Counted from the stretch's first letter, positions 23,887 to 32,517 are shown. The stretch is DNA of 39,355 bases from Acidobacteria bacterium bin61 (GCA_002238705.1 MPMW01000012.1:1-39355); one strand, 5' to 3'. Notes: generated by a model from the sequence alone, not told the origin. Made by a program: numbers and translations.

Positions 23887-23973
23887 GGACAGGGTCCTCC
23901 GCGAGACCCGCGAGTATGGCAGAAAGGAGGCCCCTTCCGGGAACGCCGGCCTCCCCTTGCGCGTGCTTCCGTT

Positions 23974-25413
23974 CTAGCGGCGGTAATCCAGCGGCGGCGG
24001 GCGGTCCCCGAGCAGCGGCTCGTAGACGAAGTCCGGCCCCCGGGCGGCGTTCAATTCTTCGAGTGCGGCGGCGAGATGAGAGGGATCCTCGAAGAGGTCG
24101 GCGCCCGTGCGCGCGAGCACCTGGGCGGCGAGGTGCATTCCCTTGAGCCCGATGCTCGTCCCGCCGCAGGCGACGGCCTGCCAACTGTGGGACGGGGTTC
24201 CAGGCACCCAGGTCGCGGTCCGGAACTGCGCCGTGGGCACCACCCAGCTCACGTCGGCCACGTCGGTGGAGCCGCCGGCCGGGGTCCGCCGCCACTCCAT
24301 GACTTCCTCCTGGGACCCGATCGGGCGCGGCCGCGGCAGGTGCTTCTGGATTTCCTCGGCGAAGGCGCGCTCCTCCTCGGTATAGGAGTAGCCGCCGACC
24401 GCCTTCATGTTCGCGTAGAGCAGCCGGCCGATGTGCTCGTTCGGGAGCAGGTTGTAGATCCCGTGGATCATCTCGTGCTCGACCACGGTTCCCGTCCCGA
24501 GCGCCGCCGCCTCGGCGGTCTTCAGAATCCGCTCCCAATTGGCGCGGGCGGTTTCGACCGTGGGATGCCGGTTGTAGTAATAGACCTCGGCGAAGTTCGG
24601 GACCACGTTCGGGGCTTCACCGCCCCGGGTGATCACGTAGTGGATGCGGGTGCGCTCGTGGACGTGTTCGCGCATCAGGTTGACCATGAAGTTCATGGCC
24701 TCCACGGCGTCAAGCGCCGATCGTCCCTGGTCCGGAGCTCCGGCGGCGTGCGCCGACATTCCCCGGAAGCGGAACTTGGCGGACAGGTTCGCGAGCGAGT
24801 CGCCCGGGCTGGCGTCATTGCGATCCCCGGGATGCCAGGCGAGCACCGCGTCCACATCGGCGAAGAGCCCTTCGCGGACCATGTACACCTTGCCTGCGCC
24901 GCCCTCTTCGGCGGGAGTGCCGTACACCCGGATCCTCCCCGGCGTTCCCGACCGCTCCAGCCAGTCCTTGATCGCGAGGCCGGCCGCCACCGAAGCCGTG
25001 CCGAACAGGTGATGGCCACAGGCGTGCCCGGCGCCCACCCCTTCGCGTTCAAGGGGCTCCGGAACCGCTGCCTGGCTCACTCCCGGCAGGGCGTCGAACT
25101 CGGCAAGGATGCCGATCACCGGGCCCCCGGAGCCCCACTCGGCGATGAATCCGGTCGGCATTCCGGCGACGCCGGCGTCCACGGTGAAACCGCCCGCGGT
25201 GAGCTGCTCCTGAAGGAGTCCGGAGCTTCGCTCTTCCTGATAGCCAACCTCCGCCCAGTCCCAGATACGGAGCGCCACTTCCTCGAAGTCGGTGCGCTGG
25301 GCGTTCAGGAACTGCGAGATGACGGCGTCGGCGTCTCCGTCCTGGGCGAGGGACGCCGCGGGGAGCAGGAACGCGGCGAGCAGCAGGGCGAGCGGCACAC
25401 GGGGAATTCGCAT
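23974..25413 (-). CDS. Exported M20-family amidohydrolase (AbgB/peptidase-like)
   Basis: With ATG 25413 the protein has 479 residues. A GTG directly before it (25416) is an equally placed alternative; GGAGG lies 10 bases upstream of the ATG. The signal peptide (VPLALLLAAFLLPAASLAQ) is followed by an M20 dinuclear metallohydrolase. Ligand motifs are AEFDALPG (Asp107), GHACGHH (130-135), TPAEEGGAGK (Glu169-170) and AWHPG (His194). The central dimerisation domain starts near FRFRGMSAHAAGAP, which has the conserved His. The presence of AEFDALP and GHACGHH is typical of the AbgB/amidohydrolase subgroup that hydrolyses N-acyl or aminobenzoyl-glutamate amides. It is the first gene of the minus-strand hydrolase cluster and diverges from the first barrel-protein gene. 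Confidence 0.9.
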   Translation of the reverse strand: MRIPRVPLALLLAAFLLPAASLAQDGDADAVISQFLNAQRTDFEEVALRIWDWAEVGYQEERSSGLLQEQLTAGGFTVDAGVAGMPTGFIAEWGSGGPVIGILAEFDALPGVSQAAVPEPLEREGVGAGHACGHHLFGTASVAAGLAIKDWLERSGTPGRIRVYGTPAEEGGAGKVYMVREGLFADVDAVLAWHPGDRNDASPGDSLANLSAKFRFRGMSAHAAGAPDQGRSALDAVEAMNFMVNLMREHVHERTRIHYVITRGGEAPNVVPNFAEVYYYNRHPTVETARANWERILKTAEAAALGTGTVVEHEMIHGIYNLLPNEHIGRLLYANMKAVGGYSYTEEERAFAEEIQKHLPRPRPIGSQEEVMEWRRTPAGGSTDVADVSWVVPTAQFRTATWVPGTPSHSWQAVACGGTSIGLKGMHLAAQVLARTGADLFEDPSHLAAALEELNAARGPDFVYEPLLGDRPPPLDYRR

Positions 25414-25526
25414 CACGGTGGGACCTCCACGGACGGTGAACGACGTTGAAATCGGCCATCGAGTGTACCCGGCGGTGGGCGTTTCCCGGCGTCCTCCCGG
25501 ACCGGCCGTCACGCTACAGTGCGCCC

Positions 25527-26534
25527 ATGACGAAATACGGATTGCGATCGGCATTGGCGGCGCTTCTCATGCTGGTGTGCGCCGCTGCGGGGCACGCCGA
25601 TGACCGGGGGGAAAAGAAAGGCGCCAGGAACGGAGTGGAAGAGATCCGACCGGACGGTGAGGAGCCTTCCCGGGAACATTCCCGACCGGTGTTCGCGCTC
25701 CGTTCCGGCAGTGCAGCGACGCTGCCTGGCGCTCCGGCTCAGGGCTTTTCCGCGTCTCCCGGGAGGCACATGGAGTTCTTCGGCCGCATCGGGCTGTCGC
25801 TCGTGAGCGTCACGGCCGAGGATGCGATCGGGCTGGCGGCCGGAATCCCGGGTGATGTGGACTCCTTGTCTGCCTCTCGGCTCGTCTCCGAGTTCGGTTG
25901 GGGAGGGGGCGCCCGGCTGATGTCCGGGAGTTGGGGAATCGAAGGCACTTACAGCGTTTTCGAGAGCCTGTCCCTTTCGCCCGGATGGCTCGTCTCGGAC
26001 GACATCACGGCTGGCGAAGAAACGACGGGGATCCTCGATCTACCGCTGGTCGCGTCGAAGGCTGATGTCTTCGTGGGGCAGATCGTGCGCGCCTTTCCGC
26101 TGTCGCGCACCACGGAGCTTTTCGCAGGCGTCGGCGCCGGCTGGATGCGGGCTGCCGATTCGAGCACGGACCGCTTGCTCTCCGGAGCGGGGTTCCCGGA
26201 TCCGGACCAGATCACGGGAGACGCGCCCCCGGACATCCCACCGGAGTTCCTGGAAGCGCTCGTCCCCGAGGTGGAGTTCACCGCCAATCGCAGTTCCGTC
26301 GTGTTTGCCGGCTCGCTGGGGCTTTCGTTTCGCGCCGGACGGATTCTCCTGCGTCCGCGGGTGGACGTCATCATCTCCCGCGCGCTGACCACCGAGTTGA
26401 CGCTGGGCTTTCCCGGCCTCGCGGATCTGGATTTGCCCGAGGCCGATGACCTGGGCATTCCCGAGTTCAGCTACACCACCAGCGTAACCCCGCGGATTTA
26501 CCTGTTCTCCGTGGACATCGGGCTGTCGAACTGA
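25527..26534 (+). CDS. Putative outer-membrane barrel protein, paralogue family member 1
   Basis: Starting at ATG 25527 gives 335 residues with a signal peptide (LRSALAALLMLVCAAAGHAD). I recognise no named family. After an acidic, low-complexity stretch (about 25-75) the sequence alternates hydrophobic and polar residues in short amphipathic strands typical of beta-barrels, for example GRIGLSLVSVT, WGIEGTYSVF, VFVGQIVRAFPL and VFAGSLGLSF. The C-terminal end has IYLFSVDIGLSN. It shares a core with the two following barrel genes: WGGGARLM, AFPL, ELFAGVGAGWM, GSLGLSF, LLRPRVDV and LFSVDIG. An acidic loop rich in Pro/Asp (about 215-260) is specific to this member. Function unknown; outer-membrane location is inferred from signal peptide and strand pattern. 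Confidence 0.75.
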   Translation: MTKYGLRSALAALLMLVCAAAGHADDRGEKKGARNGVEEIRPDGEEPSREHSRPVFALRSGSAATLPGAPAQGFSASPGRHMEFFGRIGLSLVSVTAEDAIGLAAGIPGDVDSLSASRLVSEFGWGGGARLMSGSWGIEGTYSVFESLSLSPGWLVSDDITAGEETTGILDLPLVASKADVFVGQIVRAFPLSRTTELFAGVGAGWMRAADSSTDRLLSGAGFPDPDQITGDAPPDIPPEFLEALVPEVEFTANRSSVVFAGSLGLSFRAGRILLRPRVDVIISRALTTELTLGFPGLADLDLPEADDLGIPEFSYTTSVTPRIYLFSVDIGLSN

Positions 26535-26593
26535 TCGGGAAGAACGGATCCGGTGCGGTCACCGGGAGAGCTGGCGCCGGCACTCGGGCCGGC

Positions 26594-27484
26594 ATGGTTG
26601 GGCCCATGCTTCGGCTGGTGATGCTGGCAGCGCTCGTGGGGCCCATCCCGGCGGCTGCCACCACGGGTGCCGAAGAACGGGAGCGGCGCCTGTCCGGGGT
26701 CCAGCCGGCGGAGGAGACACAACGGCCGCGTCCGCAGGAAGAGGGTCCGGCCTGGGAGATTCAGGTCGCGGGTCACGGCGGCGCTGCCGGACTGGTTTCG
26801 CGCGGAGAGGTGAGACTCGCACTGGCGAGCACTCTGGGCCCGGCGGACGAAACCGTGGGCTACTCCCGTGAGCGAAGTTGGGGTGCGGGTCTCCGGCTGA
26901 TGCGGGACCGCTGGGGAGTGGAGGCGCGGCACCACCGGGTCGCGGGCAGGGGATTCACGCCGTCCGCGATGATGCGCGAAACCCACTTGTTGGGGTCACA
27001 GGACCTGGCGATCACCGAGTCGGCGGATGATCTTCTGAGCGCGTTTGCCGTTCGGGAGTTTCCGTTGGTGGACGGGAAGGCTCGGCTCTATCTTGCGGTG
27101 GGGGGCGGCTATCTGCTGATGGGAGGAGATTCCGGCCGGCTGGTGCTCGAAGACCTCCCCCCCGGGGTTTCCCGAAGCGGCAGCTTCGACGGCGTAATCC
27201 GTGACGGCACGGTCGAGATGACAGGAGGCGACTTCCTGGCGGATCGCGGTACCCCGGTCTTTGGTGGTTCGCTCGGCCTTACCGTCAAGATGGGACAGTT
27301 GATCGTGCGTCCCCGGTTCGATGTCTACTTCGGTGGGGCGCGCAGTACTGAAGAAAGCTGGGACATGCAGTTTGACTTCGCCGAGGTCGAGCACCGGACC
27401 GAGGCCACGATGACCCTCAACACGACCATGCGGCCGCGGTTCTTCCTGTTCAGCGTGGACGTGGGGTGGTCTTCCAGACCGTAG
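26594..27484 (+). CDS. Putative outer-membrane barrel protein, paralogue family member 2
   Basis: A 296-residue exported protein, or 292 residues from a second ATG at 26606 that would begin MLRLVMLAALVGPIPAAA; neither start has a clear Shine-Dalgarno sequence. It follows member 1 by 59 bases on the same strand. After the signal and a charged Glu/Arg/Gln-rich linker (about 25-50), the core repeats the family pattern: WGAGLRLMRDRWGVEARHH, REFPL, ARLYLAVGGGYLLMG, FGGSLGLTV, IVRPRFDVYF and the final FFLFSVDVGWSSRP. This is the same order and spacing as in members 1 and 3, with much divergence in the loops. Role unknown; perhaps a surface porin or adhesion-type barrel. Confidence 0.72.
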   Translation: MVGPMLRLVMLAALVGPIPAAATTGAEERERRLSGVQPAEETQRPRPQEEGPAWEIQVAGHGGAAGLVSRGEVRLALASTLGPADETVGYSRERSWGAGLRLMRDRWGVEARHHRVAGRGFTPSAMMRETHLLGSQDLAITESADDLLSAFAVREFPLVDGKARLYLAVGGGYLLMGGDSGRLVLEDLPPGVSRSGSFDGVIRDGTVEMTGGDFLADRGTPVFGGSLGLTVKMGQLIVRPRFDVYFGGARSTEESWDMQFDFAEVEHRTEATMTLNTTMRPRFFLFSVDVGWSSRP

Positions 27485-27553
27485 GTCCGCTCTCGGCGCC
27501 CGCGCGGTGATCGGCCGCCGGGGAGCCCGGCATCGCCTGGAAGGAACGTTCCG

Positions 27554-27943
27554 TCAGTAGCCCCAGACAGTTTCCACATCCGGACAGCGGAGAAGACGTG
27601 CGTCTGCGGTCACGAGGCGCAAACCGAACACCTTCGCGGTGGCGGCGATGAACCGGTCAGCCGGATCTTCATGGCTGAGCCGAAGTCGGCGACTGGCGGC
27701 CGCGACCTCGAAGGTGAGGGGAACCTCCCGGACGGAACGCGCCGCTTCTCGAAGCCATGTTTGCGGACTGGGGGATAGCGCGATGCGACCCTTCTCGGCC
27801 AGGAGCAGGACTTCCCAGAAGCTGATCGGGGAGAGCCGTGGAGGTTCAGACGCAACCTCGAACTCACGCCTGATCGATGCGGGAAGGCGATCGGGTTCGT
27901 TCACGCCCCATAGCCAGACGTGGGTGTCGAGCAGGTACGGCAC
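27554..27943 (-). CDS. vapC: PIN-domain ribonuclease toxin (VapC type)
   Basis: A 129-residue PIN-domain protein. The acidic catalytic residues of VapC toxins are visible: Asp6 in LLDTHVW, Glu44 in SFWEV, Asp96 in DPADRFIAATA and Asp114 in VTADARLL. VapC toxins cut specific RNAs, often initiator tRNA or rRNA. The start is a GTG at 27943, directly after the TAA of the antitoxin gene (27944-27946), so toxin and antitoxin are translated in sequence. The pair sits between two members of the barrel-protein family and reads in the same direction as member 3. Confidence 0.9.
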   Translation of the reverse strand: MPYLLDTHVWLWGVNEPDRLPASIRREFEVASEPPRLSPISFWEVLLLAEKGRIALSPSPQTWLREAARSVREVPLTFEVAAASRRLRLSHEDPADRFIAATAKVFGLRLVTADARLLRCPDVETVWGY

Positions 27944-28180
27944 TTAACGGAGGGCTTCCCACTCGGTGGGCTCTGAAGCCGGCGCGATGATGTCGCCGCG
28001 GATCTCTACCGAGTCTTTCATCGAACCGAGCCAACTGGCCGCCGGGCTCGGAGCTGGAGGGATGATCCTGGCAATCGGTTCCCCGCGGCGGGTAATCAGG
28101 ATCGGTTCGCGAGTCTGGGCAACCCGGTCCAGCACGGCGAGGCAAGTGGCCTTGAACTTCGAAATCTGCATTCGCTCCAT
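27944..28180 (-). CDS. Phd/YefM-type antitoxin
   Basis: A 78-residue antitoxin, cognate to the downstream PIN toxin. The N-terminal Phd/YefM DNA-binding fold shows MQISKFKATCLAVLDRVAQTREPILITRRGEPIARIIP in outline (residues 4-41, key points FKATC and ITRRGEP). The C-terminal half is variable and probably wraps the toxin. ATG 28180 is the first of two possible starts; MQISKF at the fourth codon is the other. It usually represses its own operon, and a dyad at 28192-28212 lies just upstream of the start. Antitoxins of this class pair with VapC/PIN toxins in many genomes. Confidence 0.88.
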   Translation of the reverse strand: MERMQISKFKATCLAVLDRVAQTREPILITRRGEPIARIIPPAPSPAASWLGSMKDSVEIRGDIIAPASEPTEWEALR

Positions 28181-28191
28181 GAACAGAGACT

Positions 28192-28212
28192 ACCATGGTC
28201 AAGTATCATGGT
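28192..28212. promoter_or_regulatory. Probable autoregulatory operator of the toxin-antitoxin operon
   Basis: ACCATG (28192-28197) and CATGGT (28207-28212) form a 6-bp inverted repeat with a 9-base spacer, 12 bases upstream of the antitoxin start. ACCATGGT itself is palindromic. The spot is AT-richer than the surroundings and fits the operator that Phd/YefM proteins bind to repress their promoter. The -35 and -10 boxes cannot be fixed by eye. Confidence 0.5.
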
Positions 28213-28277
28213 CTACTTTTCCAGAACCTGCTGGCCGCACCGAGAGAACTGGCTGGAGGTCGGCTGAAGGCTCCGGG

Positions 28278-29177
28278 CTAGCGGCGGGAAGACCAGCCGA
28301 GGTCCACGCTGAAGAGGACGAAGAGCGGACGCCTGGTGACTTCGACTGCTTCGGTTCCGAGGTCAACCCACCGAGGGCCGGCTCCCGGCAGGTCGAACTC
28401 TCCCGCTACGTCCCAGTTCGCGGTGGTCCGGTGCGTTCGGCCGAGGAGCACGTCAACGCGCGGCCGTACGAAGAACCGCCCGGTCCCCAGGGTGAGTCCC
28501 GCGGATCCGGCTACCACGAACGAAGACCGGCCCGTCTGCTCCTCCTGGAGCGCGAGACGGTTGGAGAGACTCTGCCGAACGCGCGGTTCGACTTCGGCCG
28601 CGTAGAAATCGGTAAGCAGGATCTCGTCTCTGCGGCTCGTGTCCAACGTAGGAAACCGGAGATAACCGGCCCCGAGTCCGAAGAAGAGTTGGGCACGTCC
28701 GGACGCGATCCGGGATTGGAGAATTCCCTGGGCGATCAGCAGATTCTCGGGTTCTTCACCCGGCGCCAGCCCTCGCAAAGGTTCGAGAGCTGTCTGCTGG
28801 ATCAGGCTGCCGGGTTGGAATGCGCCGTTCGGGATCCGCACATACTGGGTCTCGAAGCCCCAGCGCCCGCGCATCGCGCGAAAGCCCGCTCCCCACACCG
28901 GCTCCTGATTGGACCGCGATGCCTCCGTAAGAAACGTCAAGGGATAGGGGGCCGAGGTGTCAAGAACCGTCCCGGTCCACGCCACTTCACCGTTGGCCGG
29001 GATACGGGCAACTCCGCCGCGCGCGAATACCTCGAAGTCCCAGTCGGGTCCCGTTCCCAGCGGGGCGTCCTCGGCGGCAGAAGAGTCGTCCCGGCGTTCG
29101 TCCTCGCGCTCGGGCGTGAGCCCGAGCGCCAAGGAGGGAATTCCGAGGAAGGCGGTCAGGAGCAGTACGAAGTGCAT
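28278..29177 (-). CDS. Putative outer-membrane barrel protein, paralogue family member 3
   Basis: A 299-residue exported protein on the opposite strand from members 1 and 2. ATG 29177 has GGAGG 6 bases upstream and a signal peptide (FVLLLTAFLGIPSLALG). After an acidic linker (residues 22-45) it repeats the family core: VWGAGFRAMRGRWGFETQY, AQLFFGLGAGYLRF, VVAGSAGLTLG, FFVRPRVDVLLG and the C-terminal LFVLFSVDLGWSSRR. The end is almost the same as member 2 (FSVDVGWSSRP). Function is unknown. The toxin-antitoxin operon sits between its stop and member 2, so the family is split by an insertion or by an inversion. Confidence 0.72.
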   Translation of the reverse strand: MHFVLLLTAFLGIPSLALGLTPEREDERRDDSSAAEDAPLGTGPDWDFEVFARGGVARIPANGEVAWTGTVLDTSAPYPLTFLTEASRSNQEPVWGAGFRAMRGRWGFETQYVRIPNGAFQPGSLIQQTALEPLRGLAPGEEPENLLIAQGILQSRIASGRAQLFFGLGAGYLRFPTLDTSRRDEILLTDFYAAEVEPRVRQSLSNRLALQEEQTGRSSFVVAGSAGLTLGTGRFFVRPRVDVLLGRTHRTTANWDVAGEFDLPGAGPRWVDLGTEAVEVTRRPLFVLFSVDLGWSSRR

Positions 29178-29250
29178 ACGACACCTCCGGCCGGAGCGTT
29201 CTTATCGTAGCGCCCGGAAGCCCGCTCACGCGTATGCGACGCACCGTGTA

Positions 29251-29290
29251 CAAACAAAAAGGCGCCGGCCCGCGAGGGCCGGCGCCTTGA
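29251..29290 (-). terminator. Intrinsic terminator of the TonB-dependent receptor gene
   Basis: A perfect 13-bp stem (AAGGCGCCGGCCC at 29259-29271 and GGGCCGGCGCCTT at 29276-29288) with a 4-base loop lies about 20 bases after the receptor stop. On the minus strand it is followed by TTTTTGTTTG, the classic T tract. This is the clearest rho-independent terminator in the window. Confidence 0.93.
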
Positions 29291-29308
29291 AGGTGCTTGA
29301 GGGGTCGC

Positions 29309-32300
29309 CTAGAAGCGGAGGGTCCCCCGGAGGAGCATGGTGCGGGCGTTCTGCCGGCTCCGGAGCTCCAGGAAGGCGGCCTTCCACGTCCGGTTGGCAC
29401 CGCTATAGGTGAACTGGTTGTGGTTTGCCGCGTCGAGCAGGTTGAACGCCTGGGCCTGGACCTCGAACTGGGCGGGGCCGAGATCGAGGATCTTGCCGAG
29501 TGAGAAGCCCACCGTGTGAACGGTCGGCGCCTGCACCTGGAGTTCGCCCCGGTCCGCACCGACGATGCGATAGCGGGTTGCCAGCGGGTTCGAGAAGCCG
29601 TTGTTCGAGCTGCCTGGGCCGTACTGGGTCACCAGCGGATCGTCGGCGCTCAGCCGGTTGATCGGCGGCCCCGACCAGGGACCGGCGTTCGCCGTGTAGC
29701 TCACCGCCAAGGTCACGTCATACGGCATCAGATAGCTCATGCCGCCCCGGACGGAGAACTGCCGCCAGGTCGGCGCGTACGACAGGTTGCTGGAGTCGCG
29801 CAGGGTGTTCTGCTCGTTGTTGCCGCGGGGCATGTAGAGCGCCTTGCTGGAGTTGAACTTCTCCGGCTGGATATAGCGCGCCGGATCGTTCGGGTTCCAG
29901 TCGCCCGCGAAGCCCTGCCACTGCCGGCTGATGTTCAGGGTGGCGGACATCCGCTCGGTGCGCCGGGTCGTGGTGATCTCGACGGCGGTGTACACCAGCT
30001 TGCTCCAACTGTTGTTGGTCTGCTGGAGAATGTTGCCGTAGTCAGCGTCCACCGCACCGTACTGGAACTCTCCCAACGGAACCGGCGCCGGGGCCGACGA
30101 CGGGTAGTAGCCGTTCTGCTCGAGGAGCGCGTAGTTGTCCGTGTAACGCCGGTGCACCAGCGCCACGTCCATGGCGAACTGTCCCTGGAACTGGCGGCGC
30201 AATCCGACGATCGCTTCATCCACGAAGGGCTGGCCGATGTCCGCGTCGAACAGGTATTCCCGAGGGATGCCGGCGGAAGGCGGTGTATATCGGTCGAAGT
30301 CCGCGATGCCGTCACCGTTGTGGTCGTACTCCACGTAGGTGCCGACTGACGATGCCCCGTGAACCCGGGTGATGTTGTCGCGGCCGTTCATCTGCTCGTG
30401 GACGCGGCCGACGTTGCCACGCAGGATGTTGCGGCCGTCCTCGGTGATCTGGTACGCGAATCCGGCCCGCGGTCCGAGCGCCAGCGTGTTCATGCGCTCG
30501 AAGTTCTGGATGTTGTCGTAGCGCTTCACGAAGTCGGCGCGGACGCCGAGGTTCACTGTCAGGCGTTCTATCGGCTTCCAGGAATCCTGGAGGTAGAGGC
30601 CGAGATCGCTGTCCTGGGCGTCAATGGTCTTGAGCGAATCGATGGGCCCGTTCGCATCCCCCGTGCGGCGCCGCTCGAACCAACGGGTGCCCACCGCCAG
30701 AGTCGGATCGCTTGTCGGGTTCCCGTTCGCGTCCACCGGCGTGTGGTACTCGGTGCCCCAGCCAGCGGTTGTCGAATAGATGGTCGTGCTGGGATAGGTG
30801 TTCCAGGGAGCGGCATAGATACCGAAACCGATTTCGTGCGAGCCGGCAGCGTTGTCGATGTAGCGGGTCATGTCGGCCCGCAGCAGCACGAGCCGGGCGG
30901 GACGCTCCGAGCCGTTGCCGGTGCCGAGCGCGGCGATGCGGCCCCCGCGACTGACGGTGCCGCTGTCGTTCACGGAATAACCGGCGTGGACCTCGACGTA
31001 CGGCACGATGCTGTCGAGTTGTGGCTGGATGTCCAACGGCCTCTGCGACGCCTTGTTGTTGTAAGACAGGGTGAACTGCCCGGTCGTCGAAGTGCCGAAG
31101 ACCGAGGTCAGCTTGGCGCCGTAGAGGTTGCCGCCGGTCTGTACGGTGTAGCGCGGAGCGAGGTCGTACTCGCGGTTTGAGGTGTTCTCGGTAGTGTCGC
31201 GCTGGTAATACACGTTCAGTTCGTGGCTCGGGTTGAGCTGCGCACTCACCTTGGCGTAGGGCTGGTGGCTCCTCGTGGTGTTCAGGAACTCGCTATACAC
31301 CGGAGTCGTACCGAGACTGCCCATGGGAAGTCCGCCGAGAGCGTTCAGTCGCTCGATGTCCGTGGAACCACGGCTGATCCGGGCCGCCAGGTCGGCGTAC
31401 CGGTAGGCCGCGAAGAACCAGGCCTTGTCCTGCACGATCGGGCCGCCGACCGAGAAGTCGGACTGCCGGACCTGGTGCGCGGTGGGAGTGCCGGCCGCTC
31501 CGGCGCCGCCCTCGGGCGGGTTGTACACGCCGAGCGCTTGGAAGTTGGACTTCTCCGACGCGAACGGGTTGAAACCGCTGGGGAGTTCATTGTCCCCGAA
31601 GAAGCCGCCGGAACCGGCCTCGTCGCCGGTGCCCCAGTCGAAGTCTTGGAGATCGTAGGCCGCCGACGCGGTGATGTCGTTACCGCCGCTCCGGGTGACC
31701 ACGTTGATGATCAGGCCGGTCCCCATGGGGTCCTTGGCCTCGGCGCCGCCGGTCTTCACCGACATGTCCTCCATCATGTCGGCATTCATTCCGACATAGG
31801 TGACCTGCGAATCGGTGTAGCCGGCCGCCGCCATGCCCTCGAGCTGGATCACGTGGGCGAAGTGCTCGGTCGCGTGACCGAAATACACCATCCGGCCGGA
31901 GCCGTCGTCGAAGGGACGGGCGTTGACGCCCGGGGTCATCTCGAGGAAATCGCTCCAGTTGCCACGGGCCTGAATGGGCAGGTCGCGCTGGAGGTCGCCC
32001 TCGATCGTCAGGATGTTCCCTGGGCGCGAGATCTCGAGCATCGGGGTCTCGGCGGTGACCGTGACCGTCTCCTGGACGGTGCTGATCGACATCACCGGGT
32101 CGACACCGATGTTCGTGCTGGCCCGCACGAGGATGCCTTCCTGGCGGTAGGTGGCAAAGCCGGAAAGCGAGGCCTCCACGGCGTAGTCGCCCACGGGCAG
32201 GTTGAGCAGCCGATAGCCGCCCTGACCGTCGGTGACGGTGGTGGCGGGGCTGATAAGCGCCGGGCTCATCGCGGTGACCGTGACTCCCGGAAGCACGGCG

Positions 32301-32413
32301 CCCGAGTCGTCGGTGACCGTGCCGCGGATACTGGAGTCGCCGCCCTGTCCGAACGCGATGGCCGGAAGGGCGAGGGACGCCGCGAGAAGCAGCGCGAAAG
32401 TTGACTTCCGCAT
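29309..32413 (-). CDS. TonB-dependent receptor with carboxypeptidase-regulatory-like domain
   Basis: A 1034-residue outer-membrane transporter, starting at ATG 32413 with GAGGAGG just upstream; the longer frame to 32506 is rejected. The signal peptide (FALLLAASLALPAIAFGQ) leads into a carboxypeptidase-regulatory-like domain (about 28-110; IRGTVTDDSGAVLPGVTVTA, GGYRLLNLPVGDYAVEAS). A plug domain follows at about 115-280, then a 22-strand-type barrel to a C-terminal phenylalanine (LLRGTLRF). This Oar-like architecture is abundant in Acidobacteriota. The substrate is unknown; peptides or oligosaccharides are plausible given the peptidases nearby. It ends at a strong intrinsic terminator, so it is a single-gene unit. 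Confidence 0.93.
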   Translation of the reverse strand: MRKSTFALLLAASLALPAIAFGQGGDSSIRGTVTDDSGAVLPGVTVTAMSPALISPATTVTDGQGGYRLLNLPVGDYAVEASLSGFATYRQEGILVRASTNIGVDPVMSISTVQETVTVTAETPMLEISRPGNILTIEGDLQRDLPIQARGNWSDFLEMTPGVNARPFDDGSGRMVYFGHATEHFAHVIQLEGMAAAGYTDSQVTYVGMNADMMEDMSVKTGGAEAKDPMGTGLIINVVTRSGGNDITASAAYDLQDFDWGTGDEAGSGGFFGDNELPSGFNPFASEKSNFQALGVYNPPEGGAGAAGTPTAHQVRQSDFSVGGPIVQDKAWFFAAYRYADLAARISRGSTDIERLNALGGLPMGSLGTTPVYSEFLNTTRSHQPYAKVSAQLNPSHELNVYYQRDTTENTSNREYDLAPRYTVQTGGNLYGAKLTSVFGTSTTGQFTLSYNNKASQRPLDIQPQLDSIVPYVEVHAGYSVNDSGTVSRGGRIAALGTGNGSERPARLVLLRADMTRYIDNAAGSHEIGFGIYAAPWNTYPSTTIYSTTAGWGTEYHTPVDANGNPTSDPTLAVGTRWFERRRTGDANGPIDSLKTIDAQDSDLGLYLQDSWKPIERLTVNLGVRADFVKRYDNIQNFERMNTLALGPRAGFAYQITEDGRNILRGNVGRVHEQMNGRDNITRVHGASSVGTYVEYDHNGDGIADFDRYTPPSAGIPREYLFDADIGQPFVDEAIVGLRRQFQGQFAMDVALVHRRYTDNYALLEQNGYYPSSAPAPVPLGEFQYGAVDADYGNILQQTNNSWSKLVYTAVEITTTRRTERMSATLNISRQWQGFAGDWNPNDPARYIQPEKFNSSKALYMPRGNNEQNTLRDSSNLSYAPTWRQFSVRGGMSYLMPYDVTLAVSYTANAGPWSGPPINRLSADDPLVTQYGPGSSNNGFSNPLATRYRIVGADRGELQVQAPTVHTVGFSLGKILDLGPAQFEVQAQAFNLLDAANHNQFTYSGANRTWKAAFLELRSRQNARTMLLRGTLRF

Positions 32414-32508
32414 GGTTCCTCCTCTGCGAGGTGTCTGAGATTTATGGGGACGCGGACCGACCGGTATCGCTGCCGCGAGAGAAGTTGGTAGCGCGAAAAG
32501 AGGCAACG

Positions 32509-32517
32509 ATTATGCCA
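32509..32517 (-). promoter_or_regulatory. Extended -10-like element upstream of the TonB receptor
   Basis: On the minus strand TGGCATAAT (32517 to 32509) matches an extended -10 (TGnTATAAT-like), about 95 bases before the receptor ATG, inside an AT-rich patch (about 32500-32580). No good -35 is seen at the right distance, as expected for extended -10 promoters. Confidence 0.35.

Noticed and set aside
23302-25449. Open frame of 715 codons on the plus strand
   Set aside because: It is antisense to the M20 and CapA-like genes, both with conserved motifs; the product is compositionally biased and matches nothing.
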